From Verrucomicrobia bacterium 12-59-8 (GTDB taxonomy: Bacteria; Verrucomicrobiota; Verrucomicrobiae; Verrucomicrobiales; Verrucomicrobiaceae): DNA of 26,382 bases. A program made the translations under genes and the position numbers. Each line of letters begins with the position of its first letter. The stretch's first letter is position 1. Below the pieces are notes generated by a model that did no database searches, was not told where the DNA came from, and saw nothing but the letters and a program-made list of their open reading frames with translations. The stretch covers positions 1 through 26,382 of the forward strand of contig NCCR01000116.1 in assembly GCA_002279765.1 (NCBI GenBank), read 5' to 3'. Shown here piece after piece: positions 1 to 6,857 of this stretch.

Positions 1-1
1 A

Positions 2-52
2 GCGACGTCCGTGGTCTATGCTATCTCTGCACAAGAAATGTTAAAGGAGTGA
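2..52 (+). CDS. C-terminal tail of an unidentified upstream gene (partial)
   Basis: A frame open from the left edge reads ATSVVYAISAQEMLKE and stops with TGA at 50-52. Only about 16 residues are visible, so no function can be given. The stop overlaps the next gene's ATG (TGATG at 50-54), the usual geometry of translational coupling, which is the main reason to believe this frame is real. The sequence GGAG at 46-49, inside this gene's last codons, could act as ribosome binding site for the next gene. The frame could be fortuitous because the following gene's own frame is also open to the edge. Confidence 0.35.
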   Translation, partial: ATSVVYAISAQEMLKE

Positions 53-738
53 TGCAGCCCGACTGGTCTGCCATTGGTCAGGGGTTAAGTTTATATGCTA
101 GTTTGCTGCCTGCGAGTTCGCTAAGCGAACGGGATAAGCGGATGAATTATGCAGTTAGTACAGTTTTTGATATTTGGGCAAAAGAGCGCACAGATGATCT
201 ATGGAATGGCAATCTTTGGGCTCAGGCGGGTGAGCACTCCTGGCCCAAATGGGCAACCTACACTGTTTCCCCTGCAATTCACCTTACGGACCAAGTTAAG
301 GAATCAGCCCTCATGGCAGATTTTCCAATGGACTTGACTCCACGCTCACCGTGGCTAGTTCGTGAAGAACTCGAAGAGGTGTTTGCTCCAATGCTCGCGA
401 AATATCAGAAGCGATTTGAGGGGTTGGGTGTCATGGTTTCGCTTAAGCCTGACATGCGTCCTGAATGTGTTGCGAATGAATTCTTTTTCCCCATACGCAA
501 GGAGGCGCTGAATGCAGTGCGGCATGCTGAAGACGCATTGGTTGGCGTAATTAGCACCGTTGTAAACCGGAGGTGGGAGTCTTCCAAAATTTCTGATGAG
601 CAACTACGTAAACAGCTCTTTCAACGGCACCGACAATCAAGTTTGAGGTTGTTAGGGAGTCAGCGTCTTGCAGGGACGATTGCTCAATCCCAAGCTCAGA
701 TTGAGGCTCTTCGAGAAATTTACTCCAAGGCTGCCTGA
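52..738 (+). CDS. Hypothetical protein, 228 aa, unknown function
   Basis: I do not recognise this protein. It has no signal peptide and no obvious membrane segment. It is a soluble, mixed-composition polypeptide with many Trp residues in the first 80 positions (W6, W44, W52 and others) and a helical, charged, Gln-rich C-terminal third (from about residue 160). ATG at 52 is chosen because it overlaps the upstream TGA (TGATG); a GTG at 49 is the alternative, and the frame stays open to the window edge. Its 3' end runs 19 bp into the 3' end of the convergent response-regulator gene. Base composition matches the neighbouring histidine kinase and is poorer in G+C than genes beyond 4.2 kb, so it may belong to the same acquired segment. 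Confidence 0.7.
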   Translation: MQPDWSAIGQGLSLYASLLPASSLSERDKRMNYAVSTVFDIWAKERTDDLWNGNLWAQAGEHSWPKWATYTVSPAIHLTDQVKESALMADFPMDLTPRSPWLVREELEEVFAPMLAKYQKRFEGLGVMVSLKPDMRPECVANEFFFPIRKEALNAVRHAEDALVGVISTVVNRRWESSKISDEQLRKQLFQRHRQSSLRLLGSQRLAGTIAQSQAQIEALREIYSKAA

Positions 739-1178
739 GTTTGAAGTTTTAAGAGGACTTGCATAAGGGATTCGTGATCCTCGGACTTTGATAGCACTTC
801 ATACGGATTGCCTATTTGATGGCTTTCCACTCGCTCTTTTACCCAGTCTTCTCCAAGCACGGAATAAAACACAATTGTGCCGAGGTAGCCCTGTTCTCTA
901 AGCAGCGAAGCACATCGAAGGCCTGATTCATAATAACCAGCTTCTGTTACCTCTGGTGGCATGGCGGGCGGATTCTCAACTGGGCGTGACCAACTAACCA
1001 TGCTGTCCAATAAGATCCACGAAGGCGATGCCTCAATGATTTCACTGAGTTTTTGCCGAAAGTCTGACTCCGTCGCTAGTCTGACGAGGTGAATCTGCTT
1101 GGTGTTAGAGTGCTTGCTCAACAGTGTTTTTATAGCTTCAAAGACAAAGTGATCGTCTTCTAAGTGATAGGTAATCAT
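720..1178 (-). CDS. Receiver-only response regulator (CheY-like, no output domain)
   Basis: This is a single receiver domain of 152 aa. It shows the acidic pair at residues 7-9 (EDD), the phosphoacceptor Asp58 in WILLDSM, a Ser at 106 (FYSVL) where Thr/Ser is expected, and Lys131 in LSKSED. The stretch between Asp58 and the GLRCASLL helix is long and Pro-rich (about residues 61-86), longer than in CheY. There is no DNA-binding or enzymatic output domain. Its ATG (1176-1178) overlaps the kinase stop in an ATGA, so it is almost certainly the kinase's phosphorylation partner and is made by coupled translation. It could act as a phosphate sink, a phosphorelay intermediate or a protein-binding switch; the sequence cannot decide. 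Its stop at 720-722 lies inside the convergent hypothetical gene. Confidence 0.85.
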   Translation of the reverse strand: MITYHLEDDHFVFEAIKTLLSKHSNTKQIHLVRLATESDFRQKLSEIIEASPSWILLDSMVSWSRPVENPPAMPPEVTEAGYYESGLRCASLLREQGYLGTIVFYSVLGEDWVKERVESHQIGNPYEVLSKSEDHESLMQVLLKLQTQAALE

Positions 1179-3703
1179 AAAAATCTATTTGTTTGAGATA
1201 TTTTGTCCGTTCGTTGAAAATACAGGCAGGCTATAGTTTCACCTTTTTCGTTAGTTGGCTTTAATTGAAATTCTCCTTCATGAGCTTTCATGATCTGATT
1301 TGTCAGGAAGCAACCAATACCAGTGCCTTCTCCGCGAAAGAGGGCGGCCGCCTCTCCTCGTGAACCACGTTCGATCACACTCTGGGATTCTGCTAGACTG
1401 ACCTTGGGGCCACGGTTGATGATAGACACACACAATCTAGATGTGCCTGTAATACGTGTCGAGATGGTCACACGCTTGCCCGCATAGCTATATTTCATAG
1501 CGTTGTCACAAAGGCAGAAGAGCATTTGCTCTAGCAGTTCTATATCAGCCGAATATTGTGACCAGGGAATACCAGAAAGTGAAGCAGTGTCCACCGAAAA
1601 CCAAACTTGGTGATCCGGGTCGGACATATGCTCATGGTCTTCAGCTACCTGCCGAAGTAGTTTTTCCAATTTATCTCGAGTAAATTGAGTCCGTTTGATC
1701 TTGAACTGCTTGCCCTCTTCGATGTCTGCGAGGATTCGAATATTATGAGCGACACTGTTTGCTTTGTGACACAGCCCTCGAAGAATATAAAATCTTCGCT
1801 CGAGAGTTTGATCAGGCAAATTCAACTTGCGAATGCCGTCTAGTAACAAATTTATATGGAAGGGGACCGTATTCAATGGGCCGCGAATCTGATGGCGAAT
1901 ATCGCGGACAATACGCTGTAATACGCCGCTATCGTGTTCAGCTTTGGAGCGTGCAGCCGCGAGTTTAGTGACGGTGTTAAGAAGTTCGAAGTACAACGCT
2001 AGCTGCCTTCCAAGAGCATCGGCCATGCGAACACAAAATTCTGGGTTCTTGAGTGTTTCTAGGCTCCGAACAGCGAGAATGCCAATCGGATCTTCATCCG
2101 GACTAACGAGAATAGGAGCTAAAACCAGATCACGAGTATCTTTTGGAGCAATGACAGCAGCGTATATCTCATGGTGCATGACATCTGCAAAATAAGCTGC
2201 ATGGCGTTCACGAAACACTTGGACTGTCAGCGACTTAGTAGCGCCTTCAAGGCTGAATCTTGGACGGCGTTCATTGCCATATTGCCTAATTTGAGGTGGA
2301 TACATTGGCACCAATGTATTATCTTCTAATAATCGAATGCTACACAGCCCGGCAGTGGGGACGAATTTTGGAAGAACTGAAAGTAAAAGTTCACACACGC
2401 GGTCTCTGCTCGGGTTCTTTCCTCGCATTTCATCTAATGCTTGTTCTTGGAGCTTTCCCAGTTCTGCAAGAAATTTTGCCCATTTTCCGGACTCTTCTTC
2501 AGCACGCTCTTGCCGCCATTTGTCGCGCCGAGCAAGCTGCCAGCCGTGGTAAGCCAGTGCTATTCGGCTGCCTACGAGTTGAAGTGCTTCCGCATCATCT
2601 TTCGTATAGTGGCAAGGCTCGTTGCGTCTGCTGGTACATCGAATTACACCTTTTACCTCATTGCCCATTAGAACGGGAGCAGCCATGAAACTTACTGGAA
2701 CGCCGGTCTTCTTCTCAAAATGCCTATCCAGCGAATTTTTCCATATAGCTCCAGGAAAATGTTTTTGATGTTCTTCCTTATCATCTTCGAAACGGCTAAG
2801 GTCGGGAATCCACATGCATTCTCCTTTTTCAAGTACCCAGCCAGTCAGACCCTCAGCCATTTTACCTTCATACGGTCCAATTAATGATTTACCATCATAA
2901 GTCGTTTCTTGACGTACAAATGGTTTTGGAGAACGTCCAAAAATCTTCGTGCTGAGTCGCTCCATGATAATAGTAGCTTCATCACAATGAAATACTTTAG
3001 CTATGCATGCGCTGAGATCTTTAAAAATTCTTCGTACTTTGGACTCAGATACCGAGGAATCTTCAAAGATACGCTCTGCATCGCGCAAAATCTCGTCCAC
3101 TTGATCCAAAAGACGTAATCGATAGTCGTTGCGTATGGCCTCGAACATAACTGGCATCATGAAAGCCAGATCTCCCATTACGTCTTTTTCATTCTCAACA
3201 GCCAAATAATCGTCTGTTGCACCAAACCAGTCAGGGTCTGGTCCTTCCTCGCGATAGACACTGATAACACCCCAGGGCTTACCATTTTTGGTCATCGGAG
3301 CTGCAACCATATATTGAATGCCATGCTTTTCAAATAATGGATGGTTTAGCAAGGCATGCGTAAGTACATTTTTCCTCGCTGATTTCGACTCCGGATTCCA
3401 TCCATTCACAACTTTTCCAAGAAGGGTGGATTCGCCGATATTAGATTTTGTCAACTCTACGCGGCCATATCCATAAAATTCATCGGCATTCGCCATCTCA
3501 AACCAGGAACTTATTGTGAATAAATGAAAGCGATCTGGATTGGACTTAATCTCTCTTGCATCCTTGGGTTCTGGAAAAATCCCCCACATTGCCACTCCAC
3601 TGGCCTTGAGCATTTCTGTGACAGCTTCGAGCAGAGCTTCAAGTCGTTTGTGCTTGGCATCTAATGCAGGTTGTAGTGAACTGCGGATCTGAGAAAATCG
3701 CAT
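1175..3703 (-). CDS. Cytoplasmic multi-GAF sensor histidine kinase
   Basis: The protein has 842 aa with no signal peptide or transmembrane helix, so it is a soluble sensor. Three GAF-like regions lie at roughly residues 20-190, 215-390 and 430-575. They are recognisable from repeats such as YMVAAPMTKNGKPWGVISVY and FMAAPVLMGNEVKGVIRC. The dimerisation helix has phospho-acceptor His604 in DIRHQIRGPLN. The ATPase domain has the N-box with Asn734 (CLCDNAMKYS), a G-box at 761-765 (INRGP) and GEGTGIG at 791-797. It autophosphorylates and should pass phosphate to the receiver encoded immediately downstream (ATGA overlap). GAF domains bind small ligands or chromophores; none can be predicted here, and no phytochrome-type context is seen. 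The ATG at 3703 lacks a clear Shine-Dalgarno. A 9-G run lies 65 bp upstream of the start. Composition differs from genes right of 4.2 kb. Confidence 0.9.
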   Translation of the reverse strand: MRFSQIRSSLQPALDAKHKRLEALLEAVTEMLKASGVAMWGIFPEPKDAREIKSNPDRFHLFTISSWFEMANADEFYGYGRVELTKSNIGESTLLGKVVNGWNPESKSARKNVLTHALLNHPLFEKHGIQYMVAAPMTKNGKPWGVISVYREEGPDPDWFGATDDYLAVENEKDVMGDLAFMMPVMFEAIRNDYRLRLLDQVDEILRDAERIFEDSSVSESKVRRIFKDLSACIAKVFHCDEATIIMERLSTKIFGRSPKPFVRQETTYDGKSLIGPYEGKMAEGLTGWVLEKGECMWIPDLSRFEDDKEEHQKHFPGAIWKNSLDRHFEKKTGVPVSFMAAPVLMGNEVKGVIRCTSRRNEPCHYTKDDAEALQLVGSRIALAYHGWQLARRDKWRQERAEEESGKWAKFLAELGKLQEQALDEMRGKNPSRDRVCELLLSVLPKFVPTAGLCSIRLLEDNTLVPMYPPQIRQYGNERRPRFSLEGATKSLTVQVFRERHAAYFADVMHHEIYAAVIAPKDTRDLVLAPILVSPDEDPIGILAVRSLETLKNPEFCVRMADALGRQLALYFELLNTVTKLAAARSKAEHDSGVLQRIVRDIRHQIRGPLNTVPFHINLLLDGIRKLNLPDQTLERRFYILRGLCHKANSVAHNIRILADIEEGKQFKIKRTQFTRDKLEKLLRQVAEDHEHMSDPDHQVWFSVDTASLSGIPWSQYSADIELLEQMLFCLCDNAMKYSYAGKRVTISTRITGTSRLCVSIINRGPKVSLAESQSVIERGSRGEAAALFRGEGTGIGCFLTNQIMKAHEGEFQLKPTNEKGETIACLYFQRTDKISQTNRFL

Positions 3704-3767
3704 CTGAAGAATTCGCCTTATATGGGCATGGCGGCAACGTGAAAATTGACACTTTGCTGGCCCAAAT

Positions 3768-3776
3768 GGGGGGGGG
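3768..3776. repeat. Homopolymer of nine G
   Basis: Nine consecutive G on the + strand (C on the kinase's coding strand) lie 65 bp upstream of the kinase ATG. Such tracts are prone to slippage. In a promoter or leader they can change expression, but they are also a common place for sequencing error. Confidence 0.9.
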
Positions 3777-3868
3777 ACCAGTGGCTTGTTATTCTGTAAT
3801 ATTTGGGCTGGTGTGGGTCCTCATGAATTTCCATAGTTACAGCTAATTAATTCCATTTGTATGGTTTT

Positions 3869-3884
3869 CTGAATAAGTATTCAG
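3869..3884. promoter_or_regulatory. 16-bp perfect dyad, possible operator
   Basis: The arms CTGAATA and TATTCAG are exact inverted complements separated by AG. The dyad is 165 bp upstream of the kinase start in AT-rich DNA, with no T-run that would suggest a terminator. It could bind a dimeric regulator. A single copy is seen and no regulator is linked, so the role is inference. Confidence 0.35.
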
Positions 3885-4258
3885 CGTTAAGGCAGAGCAT
3901 TTGAGCGCCCGTAGTGCTGTGTGTCGATAGGGATCGAGGGGCTTAGAATTGAGGTGTTATTGATAACAGAGAGATATTCTGATAAAATAGATAAATTGGG
4001 ATGTGGTGCTGGCCTATTCTTCCGTTGAGTCGGTTAATGTCTTCTTTGTCAGGGGTGTGGTTGTTTGCCTCATGGCAAGCGTTTTTTTATCACTGCTTTG
4101 GTCGGACTAGCCGGCTGCGGACATCCCTTTTACGGATTTCACTGGTTCCTTGGCTGCCTTGGGTTTCGAGACGGCGATGCCAGCGGGCAGTTGATTCGGG
4201 AGTTCAGTGGTATTTTACAATTGATAGTTGGCGCATGGAACCTGTACTATTGAGTAGC

Positions 4259-4636
4259 ATGAACGACCACCCTCTGCCTGCCCTTCGCAACCAGCTCCTC
4301 AGCCTGCACAAGCTGCTCCTCGACAGCGAGCGGGCGGCGTATGAGAAGGAAGGGAATGCCGTGCAGTCTCCGATGCAGTTTCTGCAACTGCTCATGGAGC
4401 ATGAGCGCTTTGCGTGGCTGCGGCAGCTTTCGCAGTTGGTGGTGATGATGGACGAGGCGATGGAAGAGAAGCCGCCGATCACGAAAGAGCGCGCGGATGC
4501 GCTGGTAGCTGAGGCGCGGCATCTGCTCATGGGCTCAGATGAGCCGGGGAGTTTTGCGGCACGTTATGCCAAGGTCAGGGAGCTTGAGGCGACGGTGGCT
4601 GCGGCGCATGCCGAGATCAGCAAGAGCTTTGAATAG
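4259..4636 (+). CDS. Small conserved-type hypothetical protein, 125 aa
   Basis: A small, helical, Leu- and Glu-rich soluble protein. It contains LHKLLLDSERAAYEKE near residues 14-29 and a central FLQLLMEHERFAWLRQLSQL segment, then a helical tail (KVRELEATVAAAHAEI). I have the impression of a widespread uncharacterised bacterial family with an HKxLLD...FAWLRxLS pattern, but cannot name it. ATG 4259 starts where the protein-like composition begins. An in-frame ATG at 4235 would add eight residues; the frame runs further upstream to 4001, but the Trp/Arg/Cys-rich translation there does not look real. No strong Shine-Dalgarno is visible. A strong hairpin follows the stop. Confidence 0.7.
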   Translation: MNDHPLPALRNQLLSLHKLLLDSERAAYEKEGNAVQSPMQFLQLLMEHERFAWLRQLSQLVVMMDEAMEEKPPITKERADALVAEARHLLMGSDEPGSFAARYAKVRELEATVAAAHAEISKSFE

Positions 4637-4653
4637 CTTGCTGGCGGCCATTG

Positions 4654-4687
4654 AAAGGAGCGCGGTCACTTTGTCCGCGCTCCCTTT
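4654..4687. terminator. Strong hairpin between convergent genes, likely bidirectional terminator
   Basis: GGAGCGCGG (4657-4665) pairs perfectly with CCGCGCTCC (4675-4683) around a 9-nt loop. AAA/TTT (4654-4656 with 4685-4687) extends the stem past a one-base bulge. It sits between the + gene ending at 4636 and the - gene ending at 4703. T-tracts on either side are short, so efficiency is uncertain. Confidence 0.7.
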
Positions 4688-4702
4688 GACGCTGCACTTC
4701 GC

Positions 4703-5578
4703 TCACGCCAGCGCCTCTTTGCAATACTGCACACACTTGGCCACTTCGGCGACGGCGGTGGAGCCCTCAGGGATTTTGTATTCCAGCTCGATTTCGGCGG
4801 GGAAGGTCCACTTCTCTTTTTTCATCAGCTGTAGCACTTCCTTGATCGGGGTCTGGCCCTGGCCCCAGGGCACGTTGCCGCCGTCGGCGGTGCGGTCCTT
4901 GAGGTGCAGGTTCGTGATGCGTCCGTGATATTTTTCCAGCACGGGGATGGGCGACTTGCCCTTGGTGCCGGCGACGTAATGGCCGATGTCGAGGTTGAAG
5001 CCGATGTACTGGCCGAGTTCCAGGATGGAGTCGAACTTGTCCATCTCCGGCAGGTTGTTGGTGTGGTTGTGAAAGCCGACCCAGATCTTGTGCTTGTCGG
5101 CAAACGGCGCGACACGCGCGGCGAGGATGGCATTGCGCTCGGTGGTCACGCCAGTGCAGCCCAGCGCCTTGGCCACGAGGAAGTTGAACTCGATCTCCTC
5201 ATTCGACTGCCCGAAGCCCATCTTGTGGATGTGAATGTTGACTCCCGCGTCGTTGTACATCTTCCGCAACTCCCTGCACTTTGCGAGCTGCTGCTCGCGC
5301 TCCGTGTCGGTGGCCTTGGCATTGATGCCGGCGTAGAGCTGGATGGGGCCGCCCATGAGCTCGGTCTCGCTGAGACCGTCATCGAGCAGCGCCTTGAGCG
5401 TCTCCTCGGCTGTCTTCGCCATGTCGCGGTAGCTGTAGGTGATGCAGCCGATGCGCACGCCGTTGAAGACGGAGCTGGGCTTGTCGGCAGCAGAAGCAGG
5501 ACGGGGAAGCGAGAGGCCGGTCGCGGCTGCGACTGCGGTGCCAAGAAAGGTGCGACGGGAAAGCGGGTTTGATTTCAT
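4703..5578 (-). CDS. Tat-exported sugar phosphate isomerase/epimerase-like TIM barrel
   Basis: This 291-aa protein starts with a twin-arginine leader (SRRTFLG at residues 7-13, hydrophobic stretch, cleavage near PASA/AD at about 30), so it should be exported folded. The rest is a xylose isomerase-like (AP_endonuc_2) TIM barrel with the expected metal/substrate positions: Glu148 in TTERN, FHNH at 169-172, Asp197 and His200 in NLDIGHY, His225 and Asp228 in HLKDR, and a late Glu in AEIELEY (262-266). These fit an epimerase or isomerase acting on a free sugar or cyclitol; the substrate is unknown. ATG 5578 (MKSN) is preferred over an in-frame TTG at 5590. It is divergent from the pyrC-like gene and resembles the exported barrel at 10632-11501 in motif order. 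Confidence 0.85.
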   Translation of the reverse strand: MKSNPLSRRTFLGTAVAAATGLSLPRPASAADKPSSVFNGVRIGCITYSYRDMAKTAEETLKALLDDGLSETELMGGPIQLYAGINAKATDTEREQQLAKCRELRKMYNDAGVNIHIHKMGFGQSNEEIEFNFLVAKALGCTGVTTERNAILAARVAPFADKHKIWVGFHNHTNNLPEMDKFDSILELGQYIGFNLDIGHYVAGTKGKSPIPVLEKYHGRITNLHLKDRTADGGNVPWGQGQTPIKEVLQLMKKEKWTFPAEIELEYKIPEGSTAVAEVAKCVQYCKEALA

Positions 5579-5729
5579 GGGAAGAATCAAGGGTGTGGTT
5601 GATTAGTTCAGTTCCTGCCCCGTCTTTGCCACATTCCCCTCATGAAGTCACGCCAAAGTGCCGAGAAGAGCTCATGAGTGTCCGCGCTCCTTTCTTGCCA
5701 CCTCCACGGCTCACGCTATGGAGAGATGC

Positions 5730-6832
5730 ATGACGCTTTCCCTCCCTCGCTGGTTTGACCTGCACACGCATTTCCGCCAAGGCCCCGCAATGGCTTCCTA
5801 TGTCCAGGTACACCTCGACATGGGCTGTGCGGGGGCGCTGGCGATGCCGAACACGCAGCCGCCGGTGTCGCGGATTTCAGGGGCCGCGCAAAGCGATGGG
5901 TGGTCGATTGAGAGTTACTCGGCGGAGCTGCGCGCTGCGGGGGCGGATGGGTTTGAGCAGTTGATCGTGCCGCTTTACCTCACGCGACAGACCACGGCGG
6001 CGATGATTCGTGATGGCACGGCCTCGGGGCTGCTGCGGGCCTGCAAGTATTACCCGCCGCATGGGACGACGAATGCGGAGCATGGCATGCCGATGGATGA
6101 TCTCATAGGCGGAGAGGTGCTGCGGGCGATGGAGGAGCACGGCATTGTGCTGTGCATTCATGGGGAGCAGCATGCGCTGAGCGGGCCGGACTACATCGAT
6201 GCGCAGATGCGCAGCAGAATGCGGAAACGCGGTTTTACACCGAGAGGATGCCACGCCTCATTGCTGTGCATCCCAAGCTTCGGATTGTGTGTGAACACAT
6301 CACCACGCGGACGGCTGCGGAGTTTGTGGCTCGGGCACCGGAGCATGTGGGGGCGACGATCACGCCGCAACACCTACTGTACACGCTGGGGCATTTGATT
6401 CAGGGGCTGAAGTACCACCTCTACTGCCTGCCTATTGTGAAGTTTCAGGATGATCGCGCGGCATTGCGGCACGCGGTGACCACGGCGGGGCAGAAGAAGT
6501 ACTTCGCGGGTACGGACAGCGCGCCGCATACGACCAAAGCGACTGTCTGCGGCTGCGCGGCGGGTTGCTTCACCGGCGGCTGTGCGCCGCAGCTCTACGC
6601 GATGGCATTTGAAGAGGCGGGCGTGGATCTCGGCACAGCGAATGGGCTAGCGCTGCTGGAGCGTTTTCTTTGTCTCAATGGGCCGGCGTTCTATGGGTTC
6701 CCGGCGTCGGAGAAGCAGTTCCAGATGGAAAAGGTGGCGCAGACAATGACGCTGCTGGAGACGCCAGCGGGGCCGGTGACTCCGCTGCCGGTAGGAATGG
6801 GGATAGAGCTGACGTGGCGGATGGTGAGATGA
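5730..6832 (+). pseudogene. pyrC: Dihydroorotase (PyrC type), frameshifted by an 8-bp tandem duplication
   Basis: PyrC hydrolyses dihydroorotate/condenses carbamoyl aspartate in pyrimidine synthesis. The N-terminal half (5730 to about 6200) has DLHTHFRQG with both metal His, the lysine of ACKYYPPHGTTNAEHG (carbamylated in the family) and the His of CIHGE. The C-terminal half, in another frame to 6832, has CEHITT (metal His), GTDSAPH (catalytic Asp), and CGCAAGCF. An exact 8-bp direct repeat at 6198-6214 lies at the junction. Removing one copy gives one frame of 364 aa reading YIDAQQNAETRFYTERM, close to the usual length of about 350. ATG 5730 is preceded by GGAGAG at 5720-5725; ATG 5718 is an alternative. 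As written the gene is broken after about 160 residues, losing one metal ligand and the catalytic Asp. It could be a real recent mutation, a slippage-switchable gene or an assembly error. Confidence 0.85.
6198..6214. repeat. 8-bp tandem duplication inside pyrC
   Basis: The unit ATGCGCAG occurs twice back to back (6199-6206 and 6207-6214), with one more matching base on the left. A shift of eight bases is not a multiple of three and exactly explains the frame change between the two halves of the dihydroorotase. Confidence 0.95.
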
Positions 6833-6857
6833 GAAGGGCACCCTGCCTGACTGCAAC

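Larger units (their letters stand above)
3704..4258. other. Non-coding or degenerate region between the kinase and the 4259 gene
   Basis: About 550 bp without a convincing gene, AT-rich up to about 4000. It holds a run of nine G (3768-3776), a 16-bp dyad (3869-3884) and, at 4065-4253 (+), a short frame beginning with a TTG codon. That frame encodes a lipoprotein-leader-like start (KRFFITALVGLAGCG). Another frame at about 4110-4190 reads as ordinary protein (ADIPFTDFTGSLAALGF) but is closed on both sides by stops. These fragments could be relics of a decayed exported protein. I cannot show that any is translated. Promoters for the kinase (leftward) are expected here, but I see no confident -35/-10 pair. 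Confidence 0.4.

Noticed and set aside
3739..3780. TTGACA-like -35 box (+) before the G-run
   Set aside because: No -10 element is found at the right distance; the expected position is filled by the G-tract.
4904..5572. Long plus-strand frame of 222 codons opposite the Tat-exported TIM barrel
   Set aside because: It is the antisense shadow of a gene with clear family motifs; its translation is Val/Glu/Asp-biased and matches nothing.
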